Shown piece after piece: positions 28,067 to 37,470 of a DNA stretch of 64,000 nt. Source of the stretch: Hydrogenophaga sp. (GTDB lineage Bacteria > Pseudomonadota > Gammaproteobacteria > Burkholderiales > Burkholderiaceae_C); assembly GCF_019264445.1 (NCBI RefSeq), contig NZ_JAHVAB010000082.1, positions 31,153 to 95,152 on the forward strand, read 5' to 3'. Each line of letters begins with the position of its first letter. The first letter of the stretch is position 1. Under the pieces are notes generated by a model. It was not told the DNA's origin. It did no database searches and worked only from the letters and a program-made list of their open reading frames with translations. A program made the position numbers and the translations under genes.

Positions 28067-29689
28067 TCACATCCGGAACACGCCGAACCTGGGCTCGCCA
28101 ATAGGCGTGTTGAGCGCGGCGGACAACGCCAGACCGAGCACGCGGCGCGTGTCCGCCGGGTCGATCACGCCGTCGTCCCACAGGCGCGCGCTGGAGTAGT
28201 ACGGGTGCGACTGGTGCGCAAACTGGTCGAGCACGGGTTGCTTGAACTTCGCCTCTTCCTCGGCGCTCCAGGTGCCGCCCTTGGCCTCGATGCCGTCGCG
28301 CTTGACGGTGGCCAGCACGCCGGCGGCCTGCTCGCCGCCCATGACGCAGATGCGCGCGTTGGGCCACATCCAGAGGAAGCGCGGGCTGTATGCGCGGCCG
28401 CACATGCCGTAGTTGCCGGCGCCGTAGCTGCCGCCAATGATCACGGTGAACTTGGGCACCTGCGCGGTGGCCACGGCGGTGACCATCTTGGCGCCGTGGC
28501 GCGCGATGCCTTCGCTCTCGTACTTCTTGCCGACCATGAAGCCGGTGATGTTCTGCAGGAACAGCAGTGGCACCTTGCGCTGGCAGCACAGCTCGATGAA
28601 GTGCGCACCCTTCTGGGCGCTCTCGGAAAACAGCACGCCGTTGTTGGCCACGATGCCGATGGGCATGCCCTCGATGTGCGCGAAGCCGCAGACCAGCGTG
28701 GCGCCAAAGCGCGCCTTGAACTCGTGGAACTCGCTGCCGTCGACGATGCGCGCAATGATCTCGCGCACGTCGTAGGGCTTGCGGGTGTCCACCGGGATCA
28801 CGCCGTAGACCTCTTTGGGGTCGTACCGGGGCGGGCGCGGTTCGCGCAGCGCCTGGGTGACTTCCTTGCGGTGGTTGAGCGTGGCCACGGCCTGGCGCGC
28901 CAGCGCGATGGCGTGCGCGTCGTTCTGCGCGAGGTGATCGGCCACGCCCGAGAGGCGCGTGTGCACGTCGCCGCCGCCCAGGTCTTCGGCGCTCACGATC
29001 TCGCCAATGGCCGCCTTCACCAGCGGCGGGCCGCCCAGGAAGATGGTGCCCTGGTTCTTGACGATGATGGTCTCGTCGCTCATGGCCGGCACATAGGCGC
29101 CACCCGCGGTGCACGAACCCATGACCACCGCGATCTGCGCGATGCCGTTGGCGCTCATGTTGGCCTGGTTGTAGAAGATGCGGCCGAAGTGGTCGCGGTC
29201 AGGAAACACGTCGTCCTGGTTGGGCAGGTTGGCGCCGCCGGAGTCCACCATGTAGATGCACATCAGGCGGTTCTGCATCGCCACCTCCTGCGCGCGCAGG
29301 TGCTTCTTCACCGTCATGGGGTAGTAGGTGCCGCCCTTCACCGTGGCGTCGTTGCAGACGATCATGCAGTCCACACCGCTCACGCGGCCAATGCCGGTGA
29401 TCACGCCGGCACAGGGCGCGCTGTCGGTGCCGTCGCGGTCGGGGTACATGTTCAGCGCGGCCAGCGGGCTGAGCTCCAGAAAAGGTGTGCCCGGGTCCAG
29501 CAGCATCTGCACGCGGTCGCGCGGCAGCAGCTTGCCGCGCGCGGTGTGCTTGGCGCGGGCGGCCTCGCCGCCGCCCAGGGCGGACTTGGCGATCTGCGTC
29601 TTCAGGTCGTCCACCACCGCCTGCATGGCCTGGGCGTTGGCCTGAAAGTCGGCGGAGCGGGCGTTGAGTTGTGTCTCCAGGATCGGCAT
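28067..29689 (-). CDS. liuB: methylcrotonyl-CoA carboxylase, beta (carboxyltransferase) subunit
   Basis: 540 aa, near the usual 535 for MCC beta. Typical blocks are [49 protein letters not shown], and the C-terminal half with [16 protein letters not shown] and [11 protein letters not shown]. It transfers carboxyl from biotin to methylcrotonyl-CoA. It is the first gene of the operon running down to the LysE gene. The ATG at 29689 ([12 protein letters not shown]) matches family length; an ATG at 29719 is possible, and neither has a good ribosome site. Confidence 0.95.
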   Translation of the reverse strand: MPILETQLNARSADFQANAQAMQAVVDDLKTQIAKSALGGGEAARAKHTARGKLLPRDRVQMLLDPGTPFLELSPLAALNMYPDRDGTDSAPCAGVITGIGRVSGVDCMIVCNDATVKGGTYYPMTVKKHLRAQEVAMQNRLMCIYMVDSGGANLPNQDDVFPDRDHFGRIFYNQANMSANGIAQIAVVMGSCTAGGAYVPAMSDETIIVKNQGTIFLGGPPLVKAAIGEIVSAEDLGGGDVHTRLSGVADHLAQNDAHAIALARQAVATLNHRKEVTQALREPRPPRYDPKEVYGVIPVDTRKPYDVREIIARIVDGSEFHEFKARFGATLVCGFAHIEGMPIGIVANNGVLFSESAQKGAHFIELCCQRKVPLLFLQNITGFMVGKKYESEGIARHGAKMVTAVATAQVPKFTVIIGGSYGAGNYGMCGRAYSPRFLWMWPNARICVMGGEQAAGVLATVKRDGIEAKGGTWSAEEEAKFKQPVLDQFAHQSHPYYSSARLWDDGVIDPADTRRVLGLALSAALNTPIGEPRFGVFRM

Positions 29690-29876
29690 GGCGGCATCCG
29701 TTGTGGTGTTTCGGGTCATTGTGGAGGATAGACACGGCGCAGGGGGAACGCCAGCCACGCAGGTTGCAAATAGCGCCAAAGGCGGGGAAACTCCAGACGT
29801 GCCTGCCGCCTCGTCACACCACCCGCCCGTCGCAGCCGAAGCCGTCTCGCTTCGTCTGGGGCCAGCCGTCACCCCC
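29690..29876. promoter_or_regulatory. divergent region, leucine operon versus AraC gene
   Basis: 187 bases between divergent start codons, so the main operon promoter should be here. No palindrome of the ACGTTTACGT type found before the ivd block and liuR is present, which suggests this operon is controlled differently, perhaps by the neighbouring AraC protein. The AraC gene's open frame extends upstream through part of this region. Confidence 0.45.
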
Positions 29877-30860
29877 ATGGCGTTCGTGCGGGCGATGGTG
29901 CTGGCCTACGCCGCACGCGGCATGGATCCCGTGCGGGCCTTGCAGGCGGCACAAATTGCGCCAGAGGAAGTGAGCCATCCGAGGGCCAGGATCACCGCTG
30001 CGCAGATGGAGGCCGTGTCGGACGCGGCCATGCGCGAACTCGACGACGAAGGCCTGGGTTGCTTCAGCCGGCCCCTGCCCTGGGGCAGCTACGGCATGCT
30101 CGCGCGCGCCTCGCTCTCCGCCCCCACGCTGGGCACCGCGCTCAAGCGCTGGTGCCGCCACCACGGCCTCATCACCGACGACGTCGCCCTCGCGCTGGAA
30201 ACGGTGGGGGACACCGCCCGCCTCACCCTGCGCGCGCACCGCCGCCCGCAGGCGCTCACCGAGTTCTGCGTGGTCTCGGTGCTGCGCAACATCCACGGCC
30301 TGGCCAGCTGGTATGTAGATTCGCGCATTCCGCTGCAGGGCGCCCAGTTTCCGTACAGCCCCCCGCCCCACCTGGATGCCTACCCCGTGCTGTTCGACGG
30401 GCCGGCCACGTTCGAAGCCGGGCACGCGGCCCTGGCCTTCGACGCGCGCTACCTCGGCTTGCCGGTCAAGCGCGACGAGGCCGCGATGAACCAGCTGCTG
30501 CAGCGCGCCCTGCCGCTCACGGTGCGCTCCTACCGGCGCGACCGGCTGCTGGTGCAGCGCGTGCGACAGGTGCTGGCATCACAACCGCTGGACGCGCACA
30601 ACGCGGAAGACCTGGCCGCGCTGCTCAACGTCTCGGCGCGCACGCTGCACCGCCAGCTCAGGGACGAAGGCGCCTCGCTGCAGGCGCTCAAGGACGAGGT
30701 GCGCCGCCAGCGCGCCACCGAGCTGCTGCTGCGCACGCGCCGCCCGATCAAGCAGGTGGCGCAGGCCAGCGGGTTTCAGAACGAGAAGAGCTTCATCCGC
30801 GCGTTTCGCGGTTGGACCGGGCGCTCACCCGGCGAGTGGCGCAGCGAACGCACCGCGTAG
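29877..30860 (+). CDS. AraC family transcriptional regulator (arabinose-binding-like N domain)
   Basis: 327 aa from the ATG at 29877 ([18 protein letters not shown]). The N-terminal about 200 residues match the AraC N-domain type found in OruR/ArgR-like regulators. The C-terminal about 100 residues carry two helix-turn-helix motifs ([17 protein letters not shown] and [25 protein letters not shown]). It is divergent from the methylcrotonyl-CoA carboxylase operon and may control it; the effector is unknown. The reading frame continues further upstream, so a longer N terminus is possible. Its last 36 bases overlap the convergent HAD gene. Confidence 0.85.
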   Translation: MAFVRAMVLAYAARGMDPVRALQAAQIAPEEVSHPRARITAAQMEAVSDAAMRELDDEGLGCFSRPLPWGSYGMLARASLSAPTLGTALKRWCRHHGLITDDVALALETVGDTARLTLRAHRRPQALTEFCVVSVLRNIHGLASWYVDSRIPLQGAQFPYSPPPHLDAYPVLFDGPATFEAGHAALAFDARYLGLPVKRDEAAMNQLLQRALPLTVRSYRRDRLLVQRVRQVLASQPLDAHNAEDLAALLNVSARTLHRQLRDEGASLQALKDEVRRQRATELLLRTRRPIKQVAQASGFQNEKSFIRAFRGWTGRSPGEWRSERTA

Positions 30861-31490
30861 CTCGTCCATGTGCGAGAACACGCGGGCCACCGGCAGGCCA
30901 GCGAACGCGCGGCCGTGGCCATCCGGGCAGTAGCCCCACACGGTGGCGCCCGCGGCCAGCCCGGCCTGCGCGCCGGTGGCCGTGTCTTCCACCACCAGGC
31001 AGCGCGCGGGGTCCACGCCCAGGTGCGCGGCAGCGGCGAGGTACACGTCGGGCGCGGGCTTGGAGCGCGGCAGGTCATGGCCGCTGAACACGCGCTCGCC
31101 AAACAGCGGCAGCAGGCCCACCAGCTCCAGCTGCATCACCACCTTGGGCCGGTCGGCCCCGGAGGCGCAGGCAATGCGCCCCTGCACGCGCTCGTGGATG
31201 GTGGCCACCGCCTCCACCGCGCCCTGCACCGCCCTGAGCTCGGCCAGCAGGCGCACGTTGCGGCGGTCGTAGAAGGCCTTCATCCAGGCTTCGGTGAGCG
31301 GCTGGCCGGTTTCCGCTTCGATGCGCGCGCGCTCGTCGCGCACGGCCTTGCCGATGAAGATCTCCATGCACTCGGCCTGGGTGAGGGCCCACCCGCTTTC
31401 GTTGAGCGCCTCGCGCAAGACGCCGTTGGTGATGGGCTCGCTGTCCACGAGCACGCCGTCGCAATCGAACAGAACCGCTTCAAATGTCAT
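30825..31490 (-). CDS. HAD-superfamily phosphatase (phosphoglycolate/beta-PGM-like)
   Basis: 221 aa. The HAD motifs are complete: motif I FDCDGVLVDSE, motif II ASGAD, the motif III Lys in SKPAPDVYL, and motif IV VVEDTATG. The alpha-helical cap inserted after motif I is typical of the phosphoglycolate/phosphoglucomutase subgroup. The substrate is unknown. ATG at 31490 (MTFEAVLFD) is preferred; one three codons upstream (31499) is possible. The 3' end overlaps the convergent AraC gene by 36 bases. Confidence 0.87.
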   Translation of the reverse strand: MTFEAVLFDCDGVLVDSEPITNGVLREALNESGWALTQAECMEIFIGKAVRDERARIEAETGQPLTEAWMKAFYDRRNVRLLAELRAVQGAVEAVATIHERVQGRIACASGADRPKVVMQLELVGLLPLFGERVFSGHDLPRSKPAPDVYLAAAAHLGVDPARCLVVEDTATGAQAGLAAGATVWGYCPDGHGRAFAGLPVARVFSHMDELRGAFAAPLAG

Positions 31491-31514
31491 GGCCCGCATT
31501 GGACCATGACGGCC

Positions 31515-32063
31515 TCACTGCCTGGTGAAGCAGGCGGAGTCCGGCAGCGTGACGAGGCTGGCGGCCACGTCGTTGAGCGTGGGCAGGATCGAGGGGCTCT
31601 GGTCACCCAGCAGGCACAGCACGGTCTCGCTCTTCTTGGCCCAGATGACCTGCGAGCGCGTGTTGGTCACGGTGGTGAACTCGCCCCAGCTGGCGGCCAC
31701 GCTCGCGTTGGACTCGGCGCGCGAGAACACCACGGTACCCAGGTTGGAGGGCCCCGCCAGACTGCCCACGCCGTTGCACGTGGTGTTGCCATAGGTGAAC
31801 ACCCCCGAGAGGTAGCGGATGCTGTTGGCGCTGAGGTCGGTGGCGCGTGTGAGGCGTTTGAACGACTGGGCGCCCGACACCACACAACCGTTCTCCAGCC
31901 AGTCGCCCACCAGCCCCGGCACCCCCACCGTCAAAGGCGTGCCTCCCTGCGGGGGTGGTGTGGACCCACCACCCCCATCGTTGCCGCTGCCGCCGCAGGC
32001 GCTCAACCACAACACACACAAAACCCCTGACACACCCTTGAAAACCCGACTCTTGTGAAACAT
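31515..32063 (-). CDS. predicted lipoprotein of unknown function
   Basis: 182 aa. The N terminus MFHKSRVFKGVSGVLCVLWLS leads to a lipobox ending in Ala-Cys, followed by a Gly/Ser/Pro-rich tether (GGSGNDGGGGS). The body is about 140 residues with several cysteines (ENGCVVSG, GNTTCNGVG, VLCLLGD, SACFTRQ) that could form disulfides in the periplasm. No family recognised. AGGAAGG lies just upstream of the ATG at 32063. It is divergent from a two-component pair across 139 bases, so it may be a target of that system. Confidence 0.78.
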   Translation of the reverse strand: MFHKSRVFKGVSGVLCVLWLSACGGSGNDGGGGSTPPPQGGTPLTVGVPGLVGDWLENGCVVSGAQSFKRLTRATDLSANSIRYLSGVFTYGNTTCNGVGSLAGPSNLGTVVFSRAESNASVAASWGEFTTVTNTRSQVIWAKKSETVLCLLGDQSPSILPTLNDVAASLVTLPDSACFTRQ

Positions 32064-32202
32064 GTGACCTTCCTGTCTGAACGCTGGGAAGGCAGATTCT
32101 GGAAATCCGTGGCAAGCGTGTGAACCCGACTGGAGTGGGGGTGTTCCACGTCCCCCGCGCGCGTCGCCGGCGTTAGGATGGCGCAGCATCCCACCGCCCT
32201 TC

Positions 32203-32865
32203 ATGACCACCCCCAACGCCTATGTCCTTGTGCTGGACGACCACCCGCTGGTCGGCCACGGCATGGCGCAGTACCTGCAAGCGCTGCGGCCTGACCTGGC
32301 GGTGCATGTGGCCACCCGCTGGGCCGAGGCGCAGCAGCGCATGCACGCGCACGGCTGCCCGCAGATGCTGTTGGCCGACGTGTGGCTGTCCGAGGGCAGC
32401 ATCCTCAAGACGCTCACCCAGTGGCACGCCCAATGCCCGCACACCCCCTGGCTGGCGATCAGTGGTGACGACGATCCGTCCATCCCGCAGCGCGCGCAAC
32501 AGGCAGGCGCCCAGGGCTTTGTCCACAAACAGGCGGCCCCCGATGTCTTCGGACAGGCCTTTGTGACCGTGCTCGCCGGAGGCCAGTGGTACCCGGCGCC
32601 AGCGGCGGCTGACGCGCAGGACCCGCGCCCTCGCGAGTGGGACGTGACACCGACCGAACTGGGTCTTACCCTGCGACAGGGTGAGATCCTGGCGCTGGTG
32701 ATGCGTGGCTTGCCCAACAAGCGCATCGCGCTGATGCTGGGCGTGACGGAGAGCACCGTGAAGGAACACCTCACCGGCATCCTGGAGCGGCTGGGCGTGA
32801 AGACGCGCATGGAAGCCCTGACCCACCTGCGCGGGCGCCGGCTGGTGCTGCCGCAAGACCCATGA
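32203..32865 (+). CDS. response regulator, LuxR-type DNA binding
   Basis: 220 aa. Receiver domain with acidic pocket DD in LVLDDHPLVG, phospho-acceptor Asp59 in LLADVWL and conserved Lys in VHKQA. The C-terminal about 65 residues form a LuxR/NarL-type helix-turn-helix (LTLRQGEILALVMRGLPNKRIA, then TVKEHLTGILERLGV). It is the output of the adjacent hybrid kinase, whose start overlaps its stop as ATGA. Targets are unknown. Confidence 0.92.
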   Translation: MTTPNAYVLVLDDHPLVGHGMAQYLQALRPDLAVHVATRWAEAQQRMHAHGCPQMLLADVWLSEGSILKTLTQWHAQCPHTPWLAISGDDDPSIPQRAQQAGAQGFVHKQAAPDVFGQAFVTVLAGGQWYPAPAAADAQDPRPREWDVTPTELGLTLRQGEILALVMRGLPNKRIALMLGVTESTVKEHLTGILERLGVKTRMEALTHLRGRRLVLPQDP

Positions 32866-34706
32866 GCATGGACACGGACGACAGCAAGTTGCCCGGCTGG
32901 CTGGCCTCGTTGCGCGCGCCCGACACCAGCGACCTCTCGGCCGAGAGCCTCGCCCCGCTGATGAACCTGACCTTTGAACGCCACCGCTTTGGCGTGGCCG
33001 TGATGCCGGTGGTGGGCTTGCCGCTGGTGTGGTTCTTCTCGCGCACGCACGACGCCACGGGCCTGGTGATCTGGACGGTGTTTTTCTTTCTGTTCACCAT
33101 CGTCCTGCAGTTCGCGCAACGCCGCCACGCACACGACATGCGCACACTGGACGCCGAACAGTTGGTGCGCAAATGGCTGCCGCGCATGGAGCTCATGGGC
33201 CTGGTGCACGGCGCGGGCCTGAGCACCGCCGTGCTGCTGACCGCGGGGCGCGCCTCCTACGAATTCCAGCTGTTGCTTTACGTTTCGATCGCCGCCATCA
33301 CGGCGGGCAACGCCACCCACCAGAACGCCTCGCTGAGCGTGTTTGTGCGCTTCTTCTGCAGTGGCTGGCTGACCTGCACGGTGCTGAGCATCTGGGCCTT
33401 TCCCGAGCATTGGCACTACGTCATCCCGCTCGCCCTGCTCTTTGCCCTGGCCATCTACCGCGATGCCCTGTCGGCGCACCATTTCTTCGTGAGGCAGGTG
33501 CGGCTGGAAGCGCGCAGCCGCCAGCTGATCGCGCAACTCCAGGTCGCTCGGGAAAGCGCCGAAACCGCCCTGCAGGAAAAAAACCTCTTTCTCTCCACCG
33601 CCAGCCACGACCTGCGCCAACCCATCCACGCCATGTCGATGCTGGTGGAAGCCATTGCCCAGCGCAACCGCGATGACGCGCTCGCGCCGCTGCTGGGCGA
33701 CCTGCGCAACGGCATGGGCTCGATGAACCTGATGTTCACCTCGCTGCTCGACCTCACCAAACTGGAGGCCGGCATCATCACGCAGCGCGCCGCTCCGGTG
33801 TCGCTGCAGCGGCTGGTGCGCGACACCGTGGTGATGTTCCGCGAGCAGGCCAGCCAGCGTGGCCTGCAACTGCGCATGCACCCCACGCGCACCGACGCCG
33901 TGGTGTGGGCCGACGCTGCCCTGCTGCGGCAGGCGCTGGTCAACCTCGTGCACAACGCCCTGCGCTACACCGAGCGCGGCGGCATCCTGATCGGCTGGCG
34001 GCGCCGCGAGGCGCACTGGCAGCTGGAGGTGTGGGACACCGGCGTGGGCATTGCGGCGGAAGAGAGCGCGCAGATCTTCTCGCCGTACTTTCGCAACCAG
34101 CACGCCTGGCGCCTCGACACCGCGGGCCATGGCCTGGGGCTGGCGGTGGTGGCGCGCTGCGCCAAGCTCATGGACGCACCGCTGGGGTTTTCATCGCGGC
34201 TGGGGCAGGGTTCGCGCTTCTGGCTGCGCCTGCCCGCCTGCCCGCACACCGACGAACCACAGAGCACCGCGGACAGGACCGAGGCGCCCGCGCAGGCGCC
34301 GCTCCTGCGCAAGCTCTCGGGCCGCTGCCTCGTGCTGGACGACGACCCACAGGTCATCACCGCCTGGCAGGTGCTGCTCGATGGCTGGAGCGTGACGGGC
34401 CGCTACGCCACCAACGCCACGGAAGCCCTGCAGCACCTGGACGACGGCTTCGTGCCCGACGCCATCTTCTGCGACCAGCGCCTGCGCTCGGGCGAGAGTG
34501 GCTTCGACATCCTGCAGGTCTTGCTGCAACGCTGCCCGCACGCCGGCGGCGCCATGGTCAGCGGCGAGTTCCACTCACCGGATCTGCTGCAGGCCGAAAA
34601 CGAAGGCTACCTGGTGATGCACAAGCCCCTGAACGTGGCCGAGCTGCATGCCATCCTGTCGCTGTGGCTCGGGCGCGCTCAGGCGTCCACGTCGCCATCC
34701 ACATAG
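32862..34706 (+). CDS. hybrid sensor histidine kinase with C-terminal receiver
   Basis: 614 aa. Residues about 40-205 hold roughly six membrane helices with little periplasmic sequence, so the signal is probably sensed in or through the membrane. A coiled linker leads to the phosphoacceptor His249 (STASHDLRQP), then the ATPase domain (N box VNLVHNALRYTERGG, G1 WDTGVGIAAEE, G2 HGLGLAVVAR). A receiver domain follows with Asp538 in IFCDQRL. The HDLRQP H-box style is common among betaproteobacterial hybrid kinases. It is co-translated with the response regulator before it. The stimulus is unknown. Confidence 0.92.
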   Translation: MSMDTDDSKLPGWLASLRAPDTSDLSAESLAPLMNLTFERHRFGVAVMPVVGLPLVWFFSRTHDATGLVIWTVFFFLFTIVLQFAQRRHAHDMRTLDAEQLVRKWLPRMELMGLVHGAGLSTAVLLTAGRASYEFQLLLYVSIAAITAGNATHQNASLSVFVRFFCSGWLTCTVLSIWAFPEHWHYVIPLALLFALAIYRDALSAHHFFVRQVRLEARSRQLIAQLQVARESAETALQEKNLFLSTASHDLRQPIHAMSMLVEAIAQRNRDDALAPLLGDLRNGMGSMNLMFTSLLDLTKLEAGIITQRAAPVSLQRLVRDTVVMFREQASQRGLQLRMHPTRTDAVVWADAALLRQALVNLVHNALRYTERGGILIGWRRREAHWQLEVWDTGVGIAAEESAQIFSPYFRNQHAWRLDTAGHGLGLAVVARCAKLMDAPLGFSSRLGQGSRFWLRLPACPHTDEPQSTADRTEAPAQAPLLRKLSGRCLVLDDDPQVITAWQVLLDGWSVTGRYATNATEALQHLDDGFVPDAIFCDQRLRSGESGFDILQVLLQRCPHAGGAMVSGEFHSPDLLQAENEGYLVMHKPLNVAELHAILSLWLGRAQASTSPST

Positions 34707-35065
34707 AACCACCAGCCGTCCTCGCGCACGAAGCGGCTGCGCTCGTGCAGGCGCTGGCCGCGCCCCTGCACGCGGGAGCGCGCCACGAACTCGACCTCGG
34801 CGTGGTCGGCATCCAGCGCGCGGTGCCGCTTCACGTCCAGCCCCAGCCATTTGACGCCGGCATCCAGATCGAGAGAGGCGGGGCGGCGGCTCGCGTGCCA
34901 GGTGGCGAGCAGGTGCGCCACATCGCCGCGCACGAACGCGGTGTAGCGCGAGCGCATGAGCGACTCGGCATCCGGCGCGGGCACGCCGCTGCCGAGGTAG
35001 CGGCCGCAACAGGCGGCGAAGGCCAGGGCACGGCCGCAAGGGCAAGGGTCTTTGATCGAGGGCAT
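34679..35065 (-). CDS. YchJ family protein (SEC-C motif)
   Basis: 128 aa. The N-terminal zinc-type motif CPCGRALAFAACCG is the SEC-C-like signature of the YchJ (UPF0225) family, followed by the conserved LMRSRYTAFVRGD and a C-terminal NTF2-like beta-sheet region (WWFYVDGD). Function not established. Its 3' end overlaps the kinase gene by 28 bases on the opposite strand. Confidence 0.9.
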   Translation of the reverse strand: MPSIKDPCPCGRALAFAACCGRYLGSGVPAPDAESLMRSRYTAFVRGDVAHLLATWHASRRPASLDLDAGVKWLGLDVKRHRALDADHAEVEFVARSRVQGRGQRLHERSRFVREDGWWFYVDGDVDA

Positions 35066-35156
35066 GGCGCAGCGATTATCGAGTCCCTTGCAAGGGTGGG
35101 GGCATGCGCGCGCGGTGTTCCAATGGCCGCTTCCGCCCCGACTTCAAGGACCGCCC

Positions 35157-35861
35157 ATGAGCACGCTTGACACCTTTCCCATCACCCAGAAGTGGCCCGC
35201 CACGCACCCCGATCGCCTGCAGCTGTATTCACTGCCCACGCCCAACGGCGTGAAGGTCTCGATCCTGCTGGAAGAAACCGGCCTGCCCTACGAGCCCCAC
35301 TTGGTGAGCTTCGAGCGCAACGACCAGATGTCGACCGCCTTCCTCTCGCTCAACCCCAACAACAAGATCCCGGCGATCCTCGACCCGAACGGCCCCCACG
35401 GCCAGCCGCTCGCGCTGTTCGAGTCGGGCGCGATCCTGATCTACCTGGCCGAGAAGACCGGGCAGTTCCTGCCCAAAGACCCCGCCGCCCGCTACGAAAC
35501 CCTGCAGTGGCTGATGTTCCAGATGGGCGGCGTGGGCCCCATGTTCGGCCAGCTCGGCTTTTTCCACAAATTCGCCGGCAAGGACTTTGAGGACAAGCGC
35601 CCGCGCGACCGCTACGCCAGTGAAACCCGCCGCCTGCTCGGTGTGCTCAACCAGCGCATGGAAGGCCGCAGTTGGCTCATGGGCGAGGACTACACCATCG
35701 CCGACATCGCCACCTGGCCCTGGGTGCGCAACCTCGTCGGCTTCTACGGCGCGGGCGAGCTCGTCGGCTTTGCCGACTTCCCGAACCTGGCGCGCGCGAT
35801 CGAAGCGTTTGAACAACGCCCCGCCGTGCAACGCGGCCTGAACATCCCCGCCCGAAGCTGA
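35157..35861 (+). CDS. glutathione S-transferase, YfcG/Nu-like
   Basis: 234 aa. Thioredoxin-fold N domain (LYSLPTPNGVKVSILLEETGLPYE, with LNPNNKIPAILDP and ALFESGAILIYLAEK for glutathione binding), then an all-helical C domain (YTIADIATWPWV). The TPNG motif replaces the classical Tyr/Ser site, as in Nu-class enzymes with disulfide-bond reductase activity. AAGGA at 35146-35150 supports the ATG at 35157. Single gene. Confidence 0.9.
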   Translation: MSTLDTFPITQKWPATHPDRLQLYSLPTPNGVKVSILLEETGLPYEPHLVSFERNDQMSTAFLSLNPNNKIPAILDPNGPHGQPLALFESGAILIYLAEKTGQFLPKDPAARYETLQWLMFQMGGVGPMFGQLGFFHKFAGKDFEDKRPRDRYASETRRLLGVLNQRMEGRSWLMGEDYTIADIATWPWVRNLVGFYGAGELVGFADFPNLARAIEAFEQRPAVQRGLNIPARS

Positions 35862-35997
35862 AGGGACAGCAGAAACGCCACGCACCACGTGGCGCCCTCC
35901 AGGGGTGACAAGGATCCGGCTCCGCCGGTCCGAAGTCACCGCCCCCTCGAGGGGCCTTGAGGGGGTGAGGCGCTGAAAGCGCGGCGCAGGGGTGGGC
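35862..35997. repeat. intergenic hairpin cluster between GST and trkH
   Basis: Convergent gap of 136 bases. It contains a perfect 7-base hairpin CGCCACG-CACCA-CGTGGCG (35876-35894), then GC-rich stems around CCCCCTCGAGGGG near 35942. Neither is followed by a T-run on either strand, so it is either a bidirectional attenuating structure or a repeat related to those at 6867-6940 and 9243-9351. Confidence 0.5.
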
Positions 35998-37470
35998 CTA
36001 CTTCCTCCAGAAGTGGCCGGTGAACAACACCAGCACCGTGAGCAGCTCCAGCCGGCCCAGCAGCATGGCAAAGGACAGCACCCAGATCTGCACGGTGCTC
36101 AGCACACCGAAGTTGCTCGCCGGCCCGACCTCGCCCAGGCCCGGGCCGATGTTGTTGACCGTGGCCACCACCGCCGAAAACGCCGTGACGATGTCCAGCC
36201 CCGTGAACAGCAGCACCATGGTCAGGCCCATGGTCGCGGCACCGTAGATCAGCATGTAGCCCAGCACCGCGGTCATGACCGACGTGGGCATGACGACGCC
36301 GCTGAGCGTCACCGGGTTGACCACACGCGGATGGATGATGCGCACCAGTTCGCGCCGCGCCTGCTTGACCAGCAACACCATGCGAACCAGCTTGATGCCC
36401 CCGCCCGTGGAACCGGCGCACGACACGAAACACCCCAGAAACAGCAGCAGCACCGGGGCAAACACGGGCCACTGCGCATAGTCGGTGGAGGCGTAGCCGG
36501 TGGTGGTCGCCACCGACACCACGTGGAACGCGGCGGTGCGCAACGCCTCGGGGAAGCTGTCGACCACGTTGTGCGCTGCCAGCAGGAGCGCCACGATCAC
36601 GATGGACACCGCCAGCACCACCACGTAGGTGCGGATCTCCCGGTCGTTGATGAGCGGGCGCAAGGTGCGGTGGCGCAGCACGATGAAATAGCGCATGAAG
36701 CTCACACCGGCCAGCGCCATGAACACCGTGGCCACGCCTTCGATGGCGTGCGAGTCCCAGTAGCCAAAGCTCGCGTCGTGCGAGGAAAAGCCGCCCAGGC
36801 CCATGGTGGTGCACATGTGCATGAAGGCATCGGGCCAGCTCATGCCGGCCCAGCGGTAGGCCAGCATGCAGGCCACGGAAAACAGGACGTACACCCCCCA
36901 CAAGCCGCGCGCCGTTTCGGCAATGCGCGGCGTGAACTTGGCGTCTTTCATGGGGCCGGGCGTTTCGGCGCGGTAGAGCTGCACGCCGCCCAGCCCCAGC
37001 AGCGGCAGCACCGCCACCACCAGCAGCATGATGCCCAGGCCGCCGAGCAGCTGCAGAAAGCAGCGCCACACGTTCACCGAGACCGGCAGGTCGTCCAGCC
37101 CCACCAGGGCCGTGGCGCCGGTGGCGGTGAGTGCGCTCATGGACTCGAAGTAGGCCTTGGTCCAGTCGATGCCGGGCACGGTGAACATCAGCGGCAGCGC
37201 GGCAAATGCGGGCAGCAGCGTCCACACCAGGTTGACCAGCAGGAAACCGTCCTTGGCCTGCAGCTCGCGCCGGAACTTTCGGGTCACACGCCACAGGGCG
37301 GCGCCACAGAGGGCCGTGAACGCAAAGCCATAGGCCCACACCAGCGCGTGGTGTTGTGCGTCAAGGAACCAGGCCCACGCCAGCGGCACCAGAAAGGCCG
37401 GGGCGAACGCCAGAAGAATGCGCGAGAAGACGGCGAGGACGGGCAGCAGGCTGTGCACGGAAAGCCTCAA
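35998..37470 (-). CDS. trkH: Trk potassium uptake protein, membrane subunit
   Basis: 490 aa integral membrane protein with the four repeated P-loop units of the Trk/Ktr family: ATGATAL, TTMGLGGFS, TTTGYAST and the late VNNIGPGLG, each carrying the filter glycine. It imports K+ across the inner membrane, gated by the TrkA ring. It is coupled to trkA by a four-base overlap. Length is normal for TrkH. Confidence 0.95.
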   Translation of the reverse strand: MRLSVHSLLPVLAVFSRILLAFAPAFLVPLAWAWFLDAQHHALVWAYGFAFTALCGAALWRVTRKFRRELQAKDGFLLVNLVWTLLPAFAALPLMFTVPGIDWTKAYFESMSALTATGATALVGLDDLPVSVNVWRCFLQLLGGLGIMLLVVAVLPLLGLGGVQLYRAETPGPMKDAKFTPRIAETARGLWGVYVLFSVACMLAYRWAGMSWPDAFMHMCTTMGLGGFSSHDASFGYWDSHAIEGVATVFMALAGVSFMRYFIVLRHRTLRPLINDREIRTYVVVLAVSIVIVALLLAAHNVVDSFPEALRTAAFHVVSVATTTGYASTDYAQWPVFAPVLLLFLGCFVSCAGSTGGGIKLVRMVLLVKQARRELVRIIHPRVVNPVTLSGVVMPTSVMTAVLGYMLIYGAATMGLTMVLLFTGLDIVTAFSAVVATVNNIGPGLGEVGPASNFGVLSTVQIWVLSFAMLLGRLELLTVLVLFTGHFWRK

